From NCBI GenBank assembly GCA_964606895.1, contig CAZSHX010000079.1, positions 1-22,048 on the forward strand: a DNA stretch of 22,048 nucleotides, read 5' to 3'. The position numbers and the translations under genes were made by a program. Under the pieces are notes generated by a model that was given only the letters and a program-made list of their open reading frames with translations, searched no databases and was not told where the DNA came from. Shown in pieces: positions 1-5,913 of this stretch. Each line of letters opens with the position of its first letter. Position 1 is the first letter of the stretch. Origin of the DNA: CAZSHX01 sp964606895. Lineage in GTDB: Bacteria > Bacteroidota > Ignavibacteria > Kapaibacteriales > UBA2268.

Positions 1-12
1 AGGAGAAAAATT

Positions 13-1680
13 ATGAAAAAATTATTATTGATTTTGCTTGCTTTATTCACTGTGAGTTCCCTGGCTTCGGCAAAAACCGAAAAAAACCAGGACAATTTAT
101 TAAGAACTGTTTATAATGCGTATGATCTACAAAGAAATACCGTTAGTAATGTAGATTTCTTTACGACTAATTATGGAATATTTGGATTGGATATTGCACA
201 TAATAAAGGCGGTCTATTATGGCCCCGAGGCTCAAATAATGAATATATTTTTGCAGGTGGTTTTTGGTTTGGGGCAAAAAAATTCATTCCTGACAGTAAT
301 GGGTACAGAAATCTTGTTGCTTTATCTTACAATCCGAACAACGGTAATTCCTGGTTTGTTCCCGGAGCTATTGAAGATGGAGATACTGTAAATCAATCAT
401 TGAAAGAAAAAACAAAATGCTATTTTTCAACTGATTTTAATAAGGAAACCGGCGAACCGCTCGACAATTCCGGTCCGAACTGGTGCCTTTGGAAAAATGA
501 TTCTTTATACCGTTATCAGTACGGAACCGTCCGCCATCAATTTGAAAACAACCTTGCCAAAAGAAATAGAGCAGATTATCCGCTCGGACCAATGTTCGTT
601 TCTGATGAGGATATTGTAACAGTTAGTAAAGATACCCAATTAGATCGTTATGATGGTGGTCAGAGTATAAGGGCTGGAGAAGGCTTCCCGTTAAGATGTC
701 AGTATGAAACAAGAATTTATACCTGGGGTTCGGGAGATATGAAAGATGTTGTTATTATTAGTTATCTGATACAAAACAAATCTACTGATACTCTGCATGA
801 CTGCTGGTTTGCTCCTGTCTATGATGCAGATATTGCTTTATTTACAAATTCTCAAAATGGTGCTACTAATGATAGATTTTCATATTTTGCTGATGATTCA
901 TCTCAAAATCTTGCTTACGGCTGGACAGAAACTAATCAGGGTGAATTAGGTAATGGCTTTGGCTATTTAGGTGTTTCGCTCCTGGAAACTCCTGCAGTGG
1001 ATGCTAATAGATTTATCCGAAAGGATAAACTAATATTTGAACAATCCGAACAATTAGGATTACAAACATTTAGGAACTGGCCCATTCAATTAGATGCCAA
1101 CTCAAATTTTACCAGGTATTCTTTGATGACAAGCCGTTTAAAAGATGGCGATAATGGTCCGAATGACTATAGAATTCTTTTAGCAACCGGTCCATTTAAT
1201 TTGCTTCCGGGCGAGGTGGCACGAGTTGCGGTAGCTTTGGTATTCGCAATGCCGGCAAAGGGCGGCGAAGCAGACGGGACTTACGAGGATATGACGGGAT
1301 TAAAAAGAACTGCCGAAAAAGGCGCCAAATCAGAGCTATTAGCTAAAAATAGTTCTTTACTCGGAAAGTTAAATCAGGCACGGGAAAATTATTATTCAGT
1401 GCTTCCACTATCCGTTAAATGTTCTTCAAATCTTAATACATTAAACGGAATTGAAATTTATCCGAATCCTGCAGAAGATTTCATCGAAATTTCTGTAGGG
1501 TCAAGGCATGGATTGCCCAACCCCGATATCCGCATCTTCAATGTCTTTGGTGAAACGGTGAAGAACCCCACTCCAACCCTCCCCGAAGGAGAGGGCTTAA
1601 GAATAGATGTTTCGGGCTTGCCGTCGGGATTGTATTTTGTGAAGGTTGGGGATAAAGTTAAGAAATTTGTGAAGATATAA
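13..1680 (+). CDS. Uncharacterised secreted protein with T9SS C-terminal sorting domain
   Basis: A 555-aa protein with an N-terminal signal peptide (residues 1-20, hydrophobic LLLILLALF core, cut near ASA|K). The start is set by AGGAG at 1-5, 7 nt before the ATG. The long middle (about 25-470) is rich in aromatic residues, Asn and Gly and matches no family I can name; it resembles large secreted proteins of unknown role common in Ignavibacteria-like genomes. Residues about 480-555 form a type A T9SS sorting domain: it begins IEIYPNP, contains IRIFNVFGE and ends GLYFVKVGDKVKKFVKI. By family knowledge this domain directs export across the outer membrane by the Por system and is removed or used for anchoring. 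The sorting domain is unusual in holding two hairpin-forming DNA repeats in frame (see repeats at 1495 and 1570). The gene is read in the same direction as the next T9SS protein, 117 bp away. The sorting domain is secure; the function of the body is unknown. Confidence 0.88.
   Translation: MKKLLLILLALFTVSSLASAKTEKNQDNLLRTVYNAYDLQRNTVSNVDFFTTNYGIFGLDIAHNKGGLLWPRGSNNEYIFAGGFWFGAKKFIPDSNGYRNLVALSYNPNNGNSWFVPGAIEDGDTVNQSLKEKTKCYFSTDFNKETGEPLDNSGPNWCLWKNDSLYRYQYGTVRHQFENNLAKRNRADYPLGPMFVSDEDIVTVSKDTQLDRYDGGQSIRAGEGFPLRCQYETRIYTWGSGDMKDVVIISYLIQNKSTDTLHDCWFAPVYDADIALFTNSQNGATNDRFSYFADDSSQNLAYGWTETNQGELGNGFGYLGVSLLETPAVDANRFIRKDKLIFEQSEQLGLQTFRNWPIQLDANSNFTRYSLMTSRLKDGDNGPNDYRILLATGPFNLLPGEVARVAVALVFAMPAKGGEADGTYEDMTGLKRTAEKGAKSELLAKNSSLLGKLNQARENYYSVLPLSVKCSSNLNTLNGIEIYPNPAEDFIEISVGSRHGLPNPDIRIFNVFGETVKNPTPTLPEGEGLRIDVSGLPSGLYFVKVGDKVKKFVKI
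1495..1519. repeat. Short inverted repeat in the coding sequence of a T9SS sorting domain
   Basis: GGG-t-CAA (1498-1504) can pair with TTGCCC (1513-1518) around the loop GGCATGGA, giving six pairs and one bulge. It encodes residues around VGSRHGLP, between the YPNP strand and the IRIFNVFGE strand. It resembles the small palindromic repeats with a GGGCAAGGCATG-type core found dispersed in some FCB and other genomes; that identity is from memory and only one copy is in this window. Confidence 0.4.
1570..1598. repeat. GC-rich hairpin repeat translated as TPTLPEGEG within the sorting domain
   Basis: CCCTCCCC (1577-1584) pairs with GGAGAGGG (1588-1595) around the loop GAA, with one C/A mismatch. 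It is strikingly GC-rich for this genome. In frame it encodes residues about 519-528 (PTPTLPEGEG), between the NVFGE strand and the final IDVSGLPSGLYFV strands of the sorting domain. The core looks like a dispersed mini-repeat of FCB genomes that is tolerated in variable loops of sorting domains. That is inference; copy number cannot be judged from this window. Confidence 0.5.
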
Positions 1681-1744
1681 GGTATTTTCGAAATATGTAA
1701 AAATTGTGTTTCCTCTGAATAACCGACAAATCCAAGTGAAAAAG

Positions 1745-1775
1745 GTTGAGTTTAGTGGTGTTTTATATTCGTTTG
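1745..1775 (+). promoter_or_regulatory. Possible Bacteroidota-type promoter
   Basis: A -33-like GTTG (1745-1748) and a -7-like TTCGTTTG (1768-1775, one mismatch to TAnnTTTG) are separated by 19 nt. They lie just upstream of the start at 1798, which has its own AAGGA-type ribosome site 7 nt before the ATG. Weak match in AT-rich DNA. Confidence 0.35.
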
Positions 1776-1797
1776 ATAATAATAAAAAGGAAAAATT

Positions 1798-3495
1798 ATG
1801 AGAAAAATTATTGCTGTTTTGATTTCTTTGGTATTTTCATCATGCTTATTGCAGGCTCAGCAAATTGAGGACTGGGAAAAATTCAATAATCTTTCTTTGT
1901 ATCGTTCGGAGAAATTAATATCTGTTGACTCAAATAATTTTGGTTTTGTCGGTTTTTTCGATTCATCAGTTCAAGGGATTTTCCTTACTTCAGATGGTGG
2001 CAATAATTTTTCGAATTCTTTTGTAACTGTGCCAAAGGATACTCATAAATTATCAATCATAGATTGGTGTTATATTAATGAAAAAACTATATTTGTTCTG
2101 GCGGATAGTACTATTCAATTAGGTTACGACGGACTCAATCCAATAATTGATTATAAAGCAAATGTTATAAAATCTATTAATGGCGGCAAAACCTGGGAGA
2201 AAATACCGATTGAACAGGAATGGTGTTCGCGTACTTCCAAAGTAATATCTATGCGGGATTCCATGGTTGGTGTAATGTTCCGTTTCCCATCCAAGTATAA
2301 TATAGACGAAACAACCGACAAGATTTATATAACTTATGACGGCTGGAAAAGCAGGCAAGCTATCAATGTCCATCCTCAGTTGATGGGAACCTATCAGGGA
2401 TATTGCGGTAATTCGAAAATAGTTGCAAGGACAATAGCGAATTCTATATTTATCACATCGGATTGTGGCAACAATTGGGTAAAAAAAGATTTTCCGGCTG
2501 AGTTTAAAACCTTCGGGAACAGTCAGGATGGATTTATTATCCATAATGACAGCACTTATTTTTTTTATGGGAACAAATTGATTAACAGTACTCAAGGTTA
2601 CCATACAATTGTTTCCAAAACAACAAACAGCGGAGATAAATGGACAAATATATTCGATACTACCGATTTTGACACTCAAGTAGTAAACCTTTCATTTATC
2701 AATGATTCAACACTCTATATACATGGTCCGAAAACACGTAAAACCTACGATAACGGGAAATCATGGGTTGAGATATCGAATATTTATTATAGAAATTTTG
2801 AGAGTGGGATCAATAAGATAATTGAATTCTCAGATAATAATAAAATTTGTCTGGCGGGCGGACAACTCTTCAAATACAAAGGAAATATGACTCTTGCCCC
2901 TCCACATTTTGTTACTCCGGTTACTTCTTTGAAACTTCCCTTAGATTTTGAGTTAGAGTGGACGGCTATTACCGGTGCTACCAAATATCACCTTCAAATA
3001 GTTGAACAGGAAGGCATTGATTTCGGTGATGTCAGACCGCCTGCAACTTTCGATACGGTTCTTTTTGTCAATGACTCTTTTCTGACCGTTACCAAATATA
3101 AACTTACCGGAACATCAAATTTTAAAGAATATACATGCAGAATCAGAGCCATTAATGATTCTCAAACATCTCCCTGGCTATCAAAAGAATTTACTACCGA
3201 CAAAGCAAATGATATTAATGAAAGCAAAGATGAATTTATTTCAGTTATCTATCCGAATCCGGTTTCAAATTCAGCATGTGTCGGGTTCAATCTTGCTTCG
3301 GCAGGAATGACAAAACTCTCGATTGTCAACCAGCTTGGCGAAGAATTGGCAAATTTATCAAATGAATGGATGGAAACGGGAGTTCATAATATTAATTTTC
3401 AGATTGACCGAAATGTACTTACAAATGGTATTTACTTCCTGAAAATTCAAACAGGAAATAATATCAGAATCCAAAAATTTGTAATTGCGGAGTAA
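1798..3495 (+). CDS. Secreted Asp-box beta-propeller protein with FnIII-like and T9SS sorting domains
   Basis: A 565-aa exported protein. The signal peptide covers residues 1-20 (hydrophobic IIAVLISLVF, cut near LQA|QQ). Residues about 25-365 carry recurring Asp-box turns typical of sialidase/BNR or Ycf48-like propellers: S65-DGGNNF, S126-INGGKTW, S221-DCGNNW, N277-SGDKW and Y317-DNGKSW. These mark blade hairpins and by themselves imply no enzyme; no sialidase catalytic set is evident. Residues about 372-468 look like a fibronectin type III module (LDFELEWTAITGATKYHLQI, then YTCRIRAIND). Residues about 484-565 are a T9SS type A sorting domain (IYPNPVSN; GIYFLKIQTGNNIRIQKFVI). The likely role is cell-surface or secreted binding, exported by the Por system. 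A hairpin terminator follows. A 186-codon open frame on the opposite strand is a shadow. Confidence 0.88.
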   Translation: MRKIIAVLISLVFSSCLLQAQQIEDWEKFNNLSLYRSEKLISVDSNNFGFVGFFDSSVQGIFLTSDGGNNFSNSFVTVPKDTHKLSIIDWCYINEKTIFVLADSTIQLGYDGLNPIIDYKANVIKSINGGKTWEKIPIEQEWCSRTSKVISMRDSMVGVMFRFPSKYNIDETTDKIYITYDGWKSRQAINVHPQLMGTYQGYCGNSKIVARTIANSIFITSDCGNNWVKKDFPAEFKTFGNSQDGFIIHNDSTYFFYGNKLINSTQGYHTIVSKTTNSGDKWTNIFDTTDFDTQVVNLSFINDSTLYIHGPKTRKTYDNGKSWVEISNIYYRNFESGINKIIEFSDNNKICLAGGQLFKYKGNMTLAPPHFVTPVTSLKLPLDFELEWTAITGATKYHLQIVEQEGIDFGDVRPPATFDTVLFVNDSFLTVTKYKLTGTSNFKEYTCRIRAINDSQTSPWLSKEFTTDKANDINESKDEFISVIYPNPVSNSACVGFNLASAGMTKLSIVNQLGEELANLSNEWMETGVHNINFQIDRNVLTNGIYFLKIQTGNNIRIQKFVIAE

Positions 3496-3518
3496 GATTT
3501 CAGTTTGCAAAAATGTTC

Positions 3519-3563
3519 AAGGGATAATCATTAAAAATTGGAATGATTATCCCTTTATATTTT
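3519..3563. terminator. Bidirectional hairpin terminator between convergent genes
   Basis: AAGGGATAATCATT (3519-3532) and its exact complement (3542-3555) form a perfect 14-bp stem around a 9-nt loop. TATATTTTT follows on the plus strand; on the minus strand the stem is followed by gaacattttt. It sits between the stop at 3495 (+) and the stop at 3595 (-), so it probably ends both transcripts. Confidence 0.8.
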
Positions 3564-3594
3564 TAAGAGATTAGAGGATGAAAGCTTTTTTTCC

Positions 3595-4095
3595 TTATTT
3601 TGCCGCAGGCATCCCGTAAGCTGACCATTCTTCTTTGGCGGGACCATATAAACCGGGGACAATTAAACTTGCCTGCCTCATGAGAACTGTGAGTTGAGCA
3701 CGGTGGTGAATTTCATGACGAATGAGAACTTCCAGCATATAGCCTCTCTCCCAGTTCTCGCCATACATATCTATCATTTCATTTAGTTTTTCATCTGTCC
3801 AGGTATTCATCACATCATTCAAAACAGATTCAGCTGAAATCTTGTAAGTATCGATGTAAGTTTGAACATTGTTTGGATTATCAGCATTTTCTTCGGGACC
3901 AATAGGAGTAAGTCCTGCAGAACGGGACATTTCGCCCAGTGTTAGTACTATGTGCCAAGCAATATCGGCAATTGTTCTGCCATCTTCATATACTTTTTGC
4001 GATAATGATTCATTAGTAAGAACATTAAAAATCTTTAATGTGTTCTCAGTTTCGACATTCCAGTCTTTCTTAAATTGTTGAATTGAAGTAAACAT
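3595..4095 (-). CDS. DinB-like (DinB/YfiT superfamily) protein
   Basis: A 166-aa four-helix-bundle protein of the DinB superfamily, whose members are often metal-dependent thiol transferases or damage-induced proteins of unknown substrate. The three expected metal-binding histidines are visible: H48 in the helix IADIAWHIV, and H127 and H131 in IRHEIHHRAQL. The C-terminal YGPAKEEWSAYGMPA is also familiar in this family. Length is normal. AAAGGA lies about 6 nt before the ATG. It is last in a minus-strand run, 38 nt after the ABC ATPase, and ends at the hairpin at 3519-3555. The family is confident; the substrate is unknown. Confidence 0.85.
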   Translation of the reverse strand: MFTSIQQFKKDWNVETENTLKIFNVLTNESLSQKVYEDGRTIADIAWHIVLTLGEMSRSAGLTPIGPEENADNPNNVQTYIDTYKISAESVLNDVMNTWTDEKLNEMIDMYGENWERGYMLEVLIRHEIHHRAQLTVLMRQASLIVPGLYGPAKEEWSAYGMPAAK

Positions 4096-4133
4096 TCTAT
4101 TTCCTTTAAAGTTGCTTGTTTTATTTTCAATTA

Positions 4134-4916
4134 TTATGAATTTTCTTCATATCTCTCCAAAAATTCCCTCACAATCGGGTTGGATGATTCCTTTAGTTCT
4201 TTGGGAGTTCCCGCAAAAGCGAGATCACCATGGTCAATCATAGCAACTTTATCGGCGATTTTATATACTGAAAACATATCATGGGTGATTACAAGAGAAG
4301 TAATTTGAAATTTTCTCGCCAAATCCAAAATAAGATTGTCAATTTGTTCAGATGTAACCGGGTCTAATCCTGTTGTTGGTTCATCATAGAGAACGTAGTT
4401 CTTATCTCCGACTAAAGCTCGTGCCACTCCGACTCTTTTTTTCATTCCGCCCGACAAATCTGAAGGTTTTTTATCCTTGAGAATATTCCATTCATTTTCA
4501 AAAGTTGCAGATTCGATTTCATCCAAATCGGGCAAAAGACCAACGGCAGAAAGAACTTTCTTTGCTTCTTTGCAAAGATAATCTGTATCTCTGATGCCAT
4601 GTTCGTACAAACCAATAACAATGTTCTCATAAACAGTATATGAATCAAAAAGTGCTGAACCTTGAAAAACAAAACCAATTTTTCTTCTTAGTTCAAAAAG
4701 ATCTTTTTTTTCAAGCAAACTTATCTCTTTTCCATCAACAAGTACCTTACCGATGTCCGGTTCGAGCAAACCAACAATATGTTTAAGTAAAACGCTTTTT
4801 CCGCAACCCGATTTTCCGATAACACACATAGTTTGATTATCCGGAATATTAACAGTTATGCCATTCAGGACTCTTTTTTTGCCAAAAGATTTATATAGAT
4901 CAACAATTTCAATCAT
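4134..4916 (-). CDS. ABC transporter ATP-binding protein, MlaF/Mce type
   Basis: A 260-aa nucleotide-binding subunit. Visible motifs: Walker A GKSGCGKS (34-41), Q-loop Q85, signature LSGGMKKR (154-161), Walker B YVLYDEP with D178 and E179, and H-loop H212. The SGGMKKRVGVARAL form of the signature is typical of MlaF/Ttg2A ATPases that energise Mce/Mla phospholipid transport between inner and outer membranes. A stretch of about 20 residues before the signature (around 131-151, acidic then basic) is longer than I expect for MlaF. The usual partners (MlaE permease, MlaD Mce protein) are not next to it: upstream is a GbsR-like regulator (70 nt gap) and downstream a DinB-like protein. No good Shine-Dalgarno sequence is seen before the ATG. 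ATPase identity is certain; MlaF subtype is likely. Confidence 0.85.
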   Translation of the reverse strand: MIEIVDLYKSFGKKRVLNGITVNIPDNQTMCVIGKSGCGKSVLLKHIVGLLEPDIGKVLVDGKEISLLEKKDLFELRRKIGFVFQGSALFDSYTVYENIVIGLYEHGIRDTDYLCKEAKKVLSAVGLLPDLDEIESATFENEWNILKDKKPSDLSGGMKKRVGVARALVGDKNYVLYDEPTTGLDPVTSEQIDNLILDLARKFQITSLVITHDMFSVYKIADKVAMIDHGDLAFAGTPKELKESSNPIVREFLERYEENS

Positions 4917-4986
4917 GAAGAATTAAGAATATATTATAAATAAAAATGCAATTTAAGGATTTTGGCTTAAAAGAATAGAAAAAAAA

Positions 4987-5496
4987 TTAAAAAACGTTAT
5001 TTCTTCGTTTGTTCATGAGTTCAAAAAATTTTGCATCATAACTGACTTCTGTTTTCTTTTTTCCCCATTCATTGATGGCTTCTCCAAATTTTAATTCAAT
5101 CATTTCGTAAAGTGCTGAAATCTCAAGAAAATTTTTGCTTTGTTCCGGATTTGAGAATTGACGAAGTTCTGCAATCTCTCTGAAAAAATTCTTTGGGTTT
5201 GTAAGCTGACCGACCGATTTTTTTATAAATGAAACCCATGCATCTTCTTTCAGTTTGAAATAACGCTTTCTGTCGCCGGGGAAAGTTACAGCTTCAATAT
5301 CCTGAGAGTTCAGAAGATAATTTACAGCATAACTTATGGCACTTTTCGAAGCCGAAAGAAATTCCTGAATCTGATTAAATGATTGGTATGGTGGCTCTGC
5401 AATTAATAATAACCCTATTATTCGGCTAACAATCGGTGGTAAACCTATCCAAGCGAGTTCAAGCCCGATTTTTTCGACTTGTTCTTTGAATTCCAT
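4987..5496 (-). CDS. GbsR/MarR-family transcriptional regulator
   Basis: A 169-aa winged-helix regulator of the GbsR branch of the MarR superfamily. The N-terminal helix GLPPIVSRIIGLLLIAEPP (about 18-36) is followed by a helix-turn-helix (about 38-62, with SASKSAISYAVNYLL as recognition helix) and a wing (about 66-82, VTFPGDRKRYFKL). The C-terminal half is helical and probably dimerises. GbsR-type proteins are usually repressors; in several Bacteroidota they sit next to transport or efflux genes. Here the gene is first in a minus-strand run with an MlaF-like ATPase and a DinB-like protein. The leader upstream holds three TTCATAA elements spaced exactly 43 bp apart, which could be its own operator. 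The ribosome site is weak (TTGGA about 7 nt before the ATG). Confidence 0.82.
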   Translation of the reverse strand: MEFKEQVEKIGLELAWIGLPPIVSRIIGLLLIAEPPYQSFNQIQEFLSASKSAISYAVNYLLNSQDIEAVTFPGDRKRYFKLKEDAWVSFIKKSVGQLTNPKNFFREIAELRQFSNPEQSKNFLEISALYEMIELKFGEAINEWGKKKTEVSYDAKFFELMNKRRNNVF

Positions 5497-5506
5497 AATA
5501 ATCCAA

Positions 5507-5603
5507 TTAGTTCATAAATCATAAGATTCAAAAATATGAAATAATTCTTTTAGTTCATAATAAAAAGAACATTATAGATCAACAAATATCTATTATTTCA
5601 TAA
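5507..5603. promoter_or_regulatory. Three TTCATAA elements phased at 43 bp, possible operator of the GbsR-like gene
   Basis: TTCATAA occurs at 5511-5517, 5554-5560 and 5597-5603, each 43 bp from the next (about four helical turns). The first two sit in a longer 11-bp identity, TTAGTTCATAA (5507-5517 and 5550-5560). An inverted copy, TATGAA, lies at 5535-5540, and a -7-like TATTTTTG on the minus strand overlaps it (5529-5536). The region is the leader of the regulator that starts at 5496. A role as binding sites is inference; the DNA is very AT-rich. Confidence 0.35.
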
Positions 5604-5642
5604 ATAAAAAAAGCTGTTTCGATAAAGTTCGAAACAGCTTTT
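5602..5642 (-). terminator. Rho-independent terminator of tRNA-His
   Basis: AAAAGCTGTTTCGA (5609-5622) and its exact complement TCGAAACAGCTTTT (5629-5642) form a perfect 14-bp stem with a 6-nt loop. On the minus strand the stem is followed by TTTTTATTTA. It begins 1 nt after the tRNA CCA end, so it should terminate the tRNA-His transcript. Confidence 0.85.
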
Positions 5643-5643
5643 C

Positions 5644-5720
5644 TGGGGCGAGCTATGGGGCTTGAACCCATGACCCTCAGTGCCACAAACTGATGCTCTG
5701 CCAACTGAGCTAAGCCCGCC
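5644..5720 (-). tRNA. tRNA-His (anticodon GTG)
   Basis: The minus strand folds as a complete cloverleaf of 77 nt counting G-1 and CCA. The acceptor GCGGGCT pairs with AGCTCGC (one G-U pair), and a genome-encoded G-1 faces C73, the identity mark of tRNA-His. The D-stem is GCTC/GAGC. The anticodon stem TCAGT/ACTGA holds the loop TTGTGGC with anticodon GTG at 5686-5684. The T-arm is ATGGG-TTCAAGC-CCCAT. CCA is encoded at 5646-5644. It has its own promoter upstream and terminator downstream, so it is probably a single-gene transcript. Confidence 0.97.
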
Positions 5721-5734
5721 ATTTTTGAGAGTTA

Positions 5735-5766
5735 CAAAAATAAGAGAAAATATTGATTATTTCAAA
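5735..5766 (-). promoter_or_regulatory. Bacteroidota-type promoter of tRNA-His
   Basis: On the minus strand TTTG (5766-5763) is followed after 20 nt by TATTTTTG (5742-5735), an exact match to the -33 TTTG / -7 TAnnTTTG pattern known for the primary sigma factor of Bacteroides and relatives. Transcription would start a few nucleotides before the tRNA 5' end at 5720. Confidence 0.6.
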
Positions 5767-5805
5767 TTAAATATATTTTTTCAAAAATAAAATATTTATT
5801 TGAAA
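5760..5805. repeat. AT-rich inverted repeat between tRNA-His and the 821-aa secreted protein gene
   Basis: TTTCAAATTAAATAT (5760-5774) and ATATTTATTTGAAA (5792-5805) are inverted copies differing by one deleted base, with a 17-nt spacer. The left arm covers the -33 TTTG of the tRNA promoter. ATTTGAAA recurs at 5872-5879 inside the palindrome TTATTTGAAATAA (5870-5882). The rest of this 193-bp interval is low-complexity AT sequence. Confidence 0.35.
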
Positions 5806-5832
5806 AACGAGATATTTTTTGTAACTTTTCAT

Positions 5833-5865
5833 CTTGACAAAGTGTCTTTATAAAAAATATATGTG
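5833..5865 (+). promoter_or_regulatory. Likely promoter of the 821-aa secreted protein gene
   Basis: CTTGACA (5833-5839) supplies TTG for a -33/-35 box. TATATGTG (5858-5865) matches the Bacteroidota -7 TAnnTTTG at all fixed positions but one, with 21 nt between TTG and TA. The start codon follows at 5914 with AAGGAA about 8 nt upstream of it. Confidence 0.45.
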
Positions 5866-5913
5866 TAATTTATTTGAAATAATATTTTTATTAATTATTT
5901 AAGGAATATTTAA

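Noticed and set aside
2119..2679. 186-codon open frame on the minus strand
   Set aside because: Lies entirely inside the propeller gene, whose frame has signal peptide, Asp-boxes and sorting domain; the antisense product has no recognisable motif and no ribosome site. Shadow frame.
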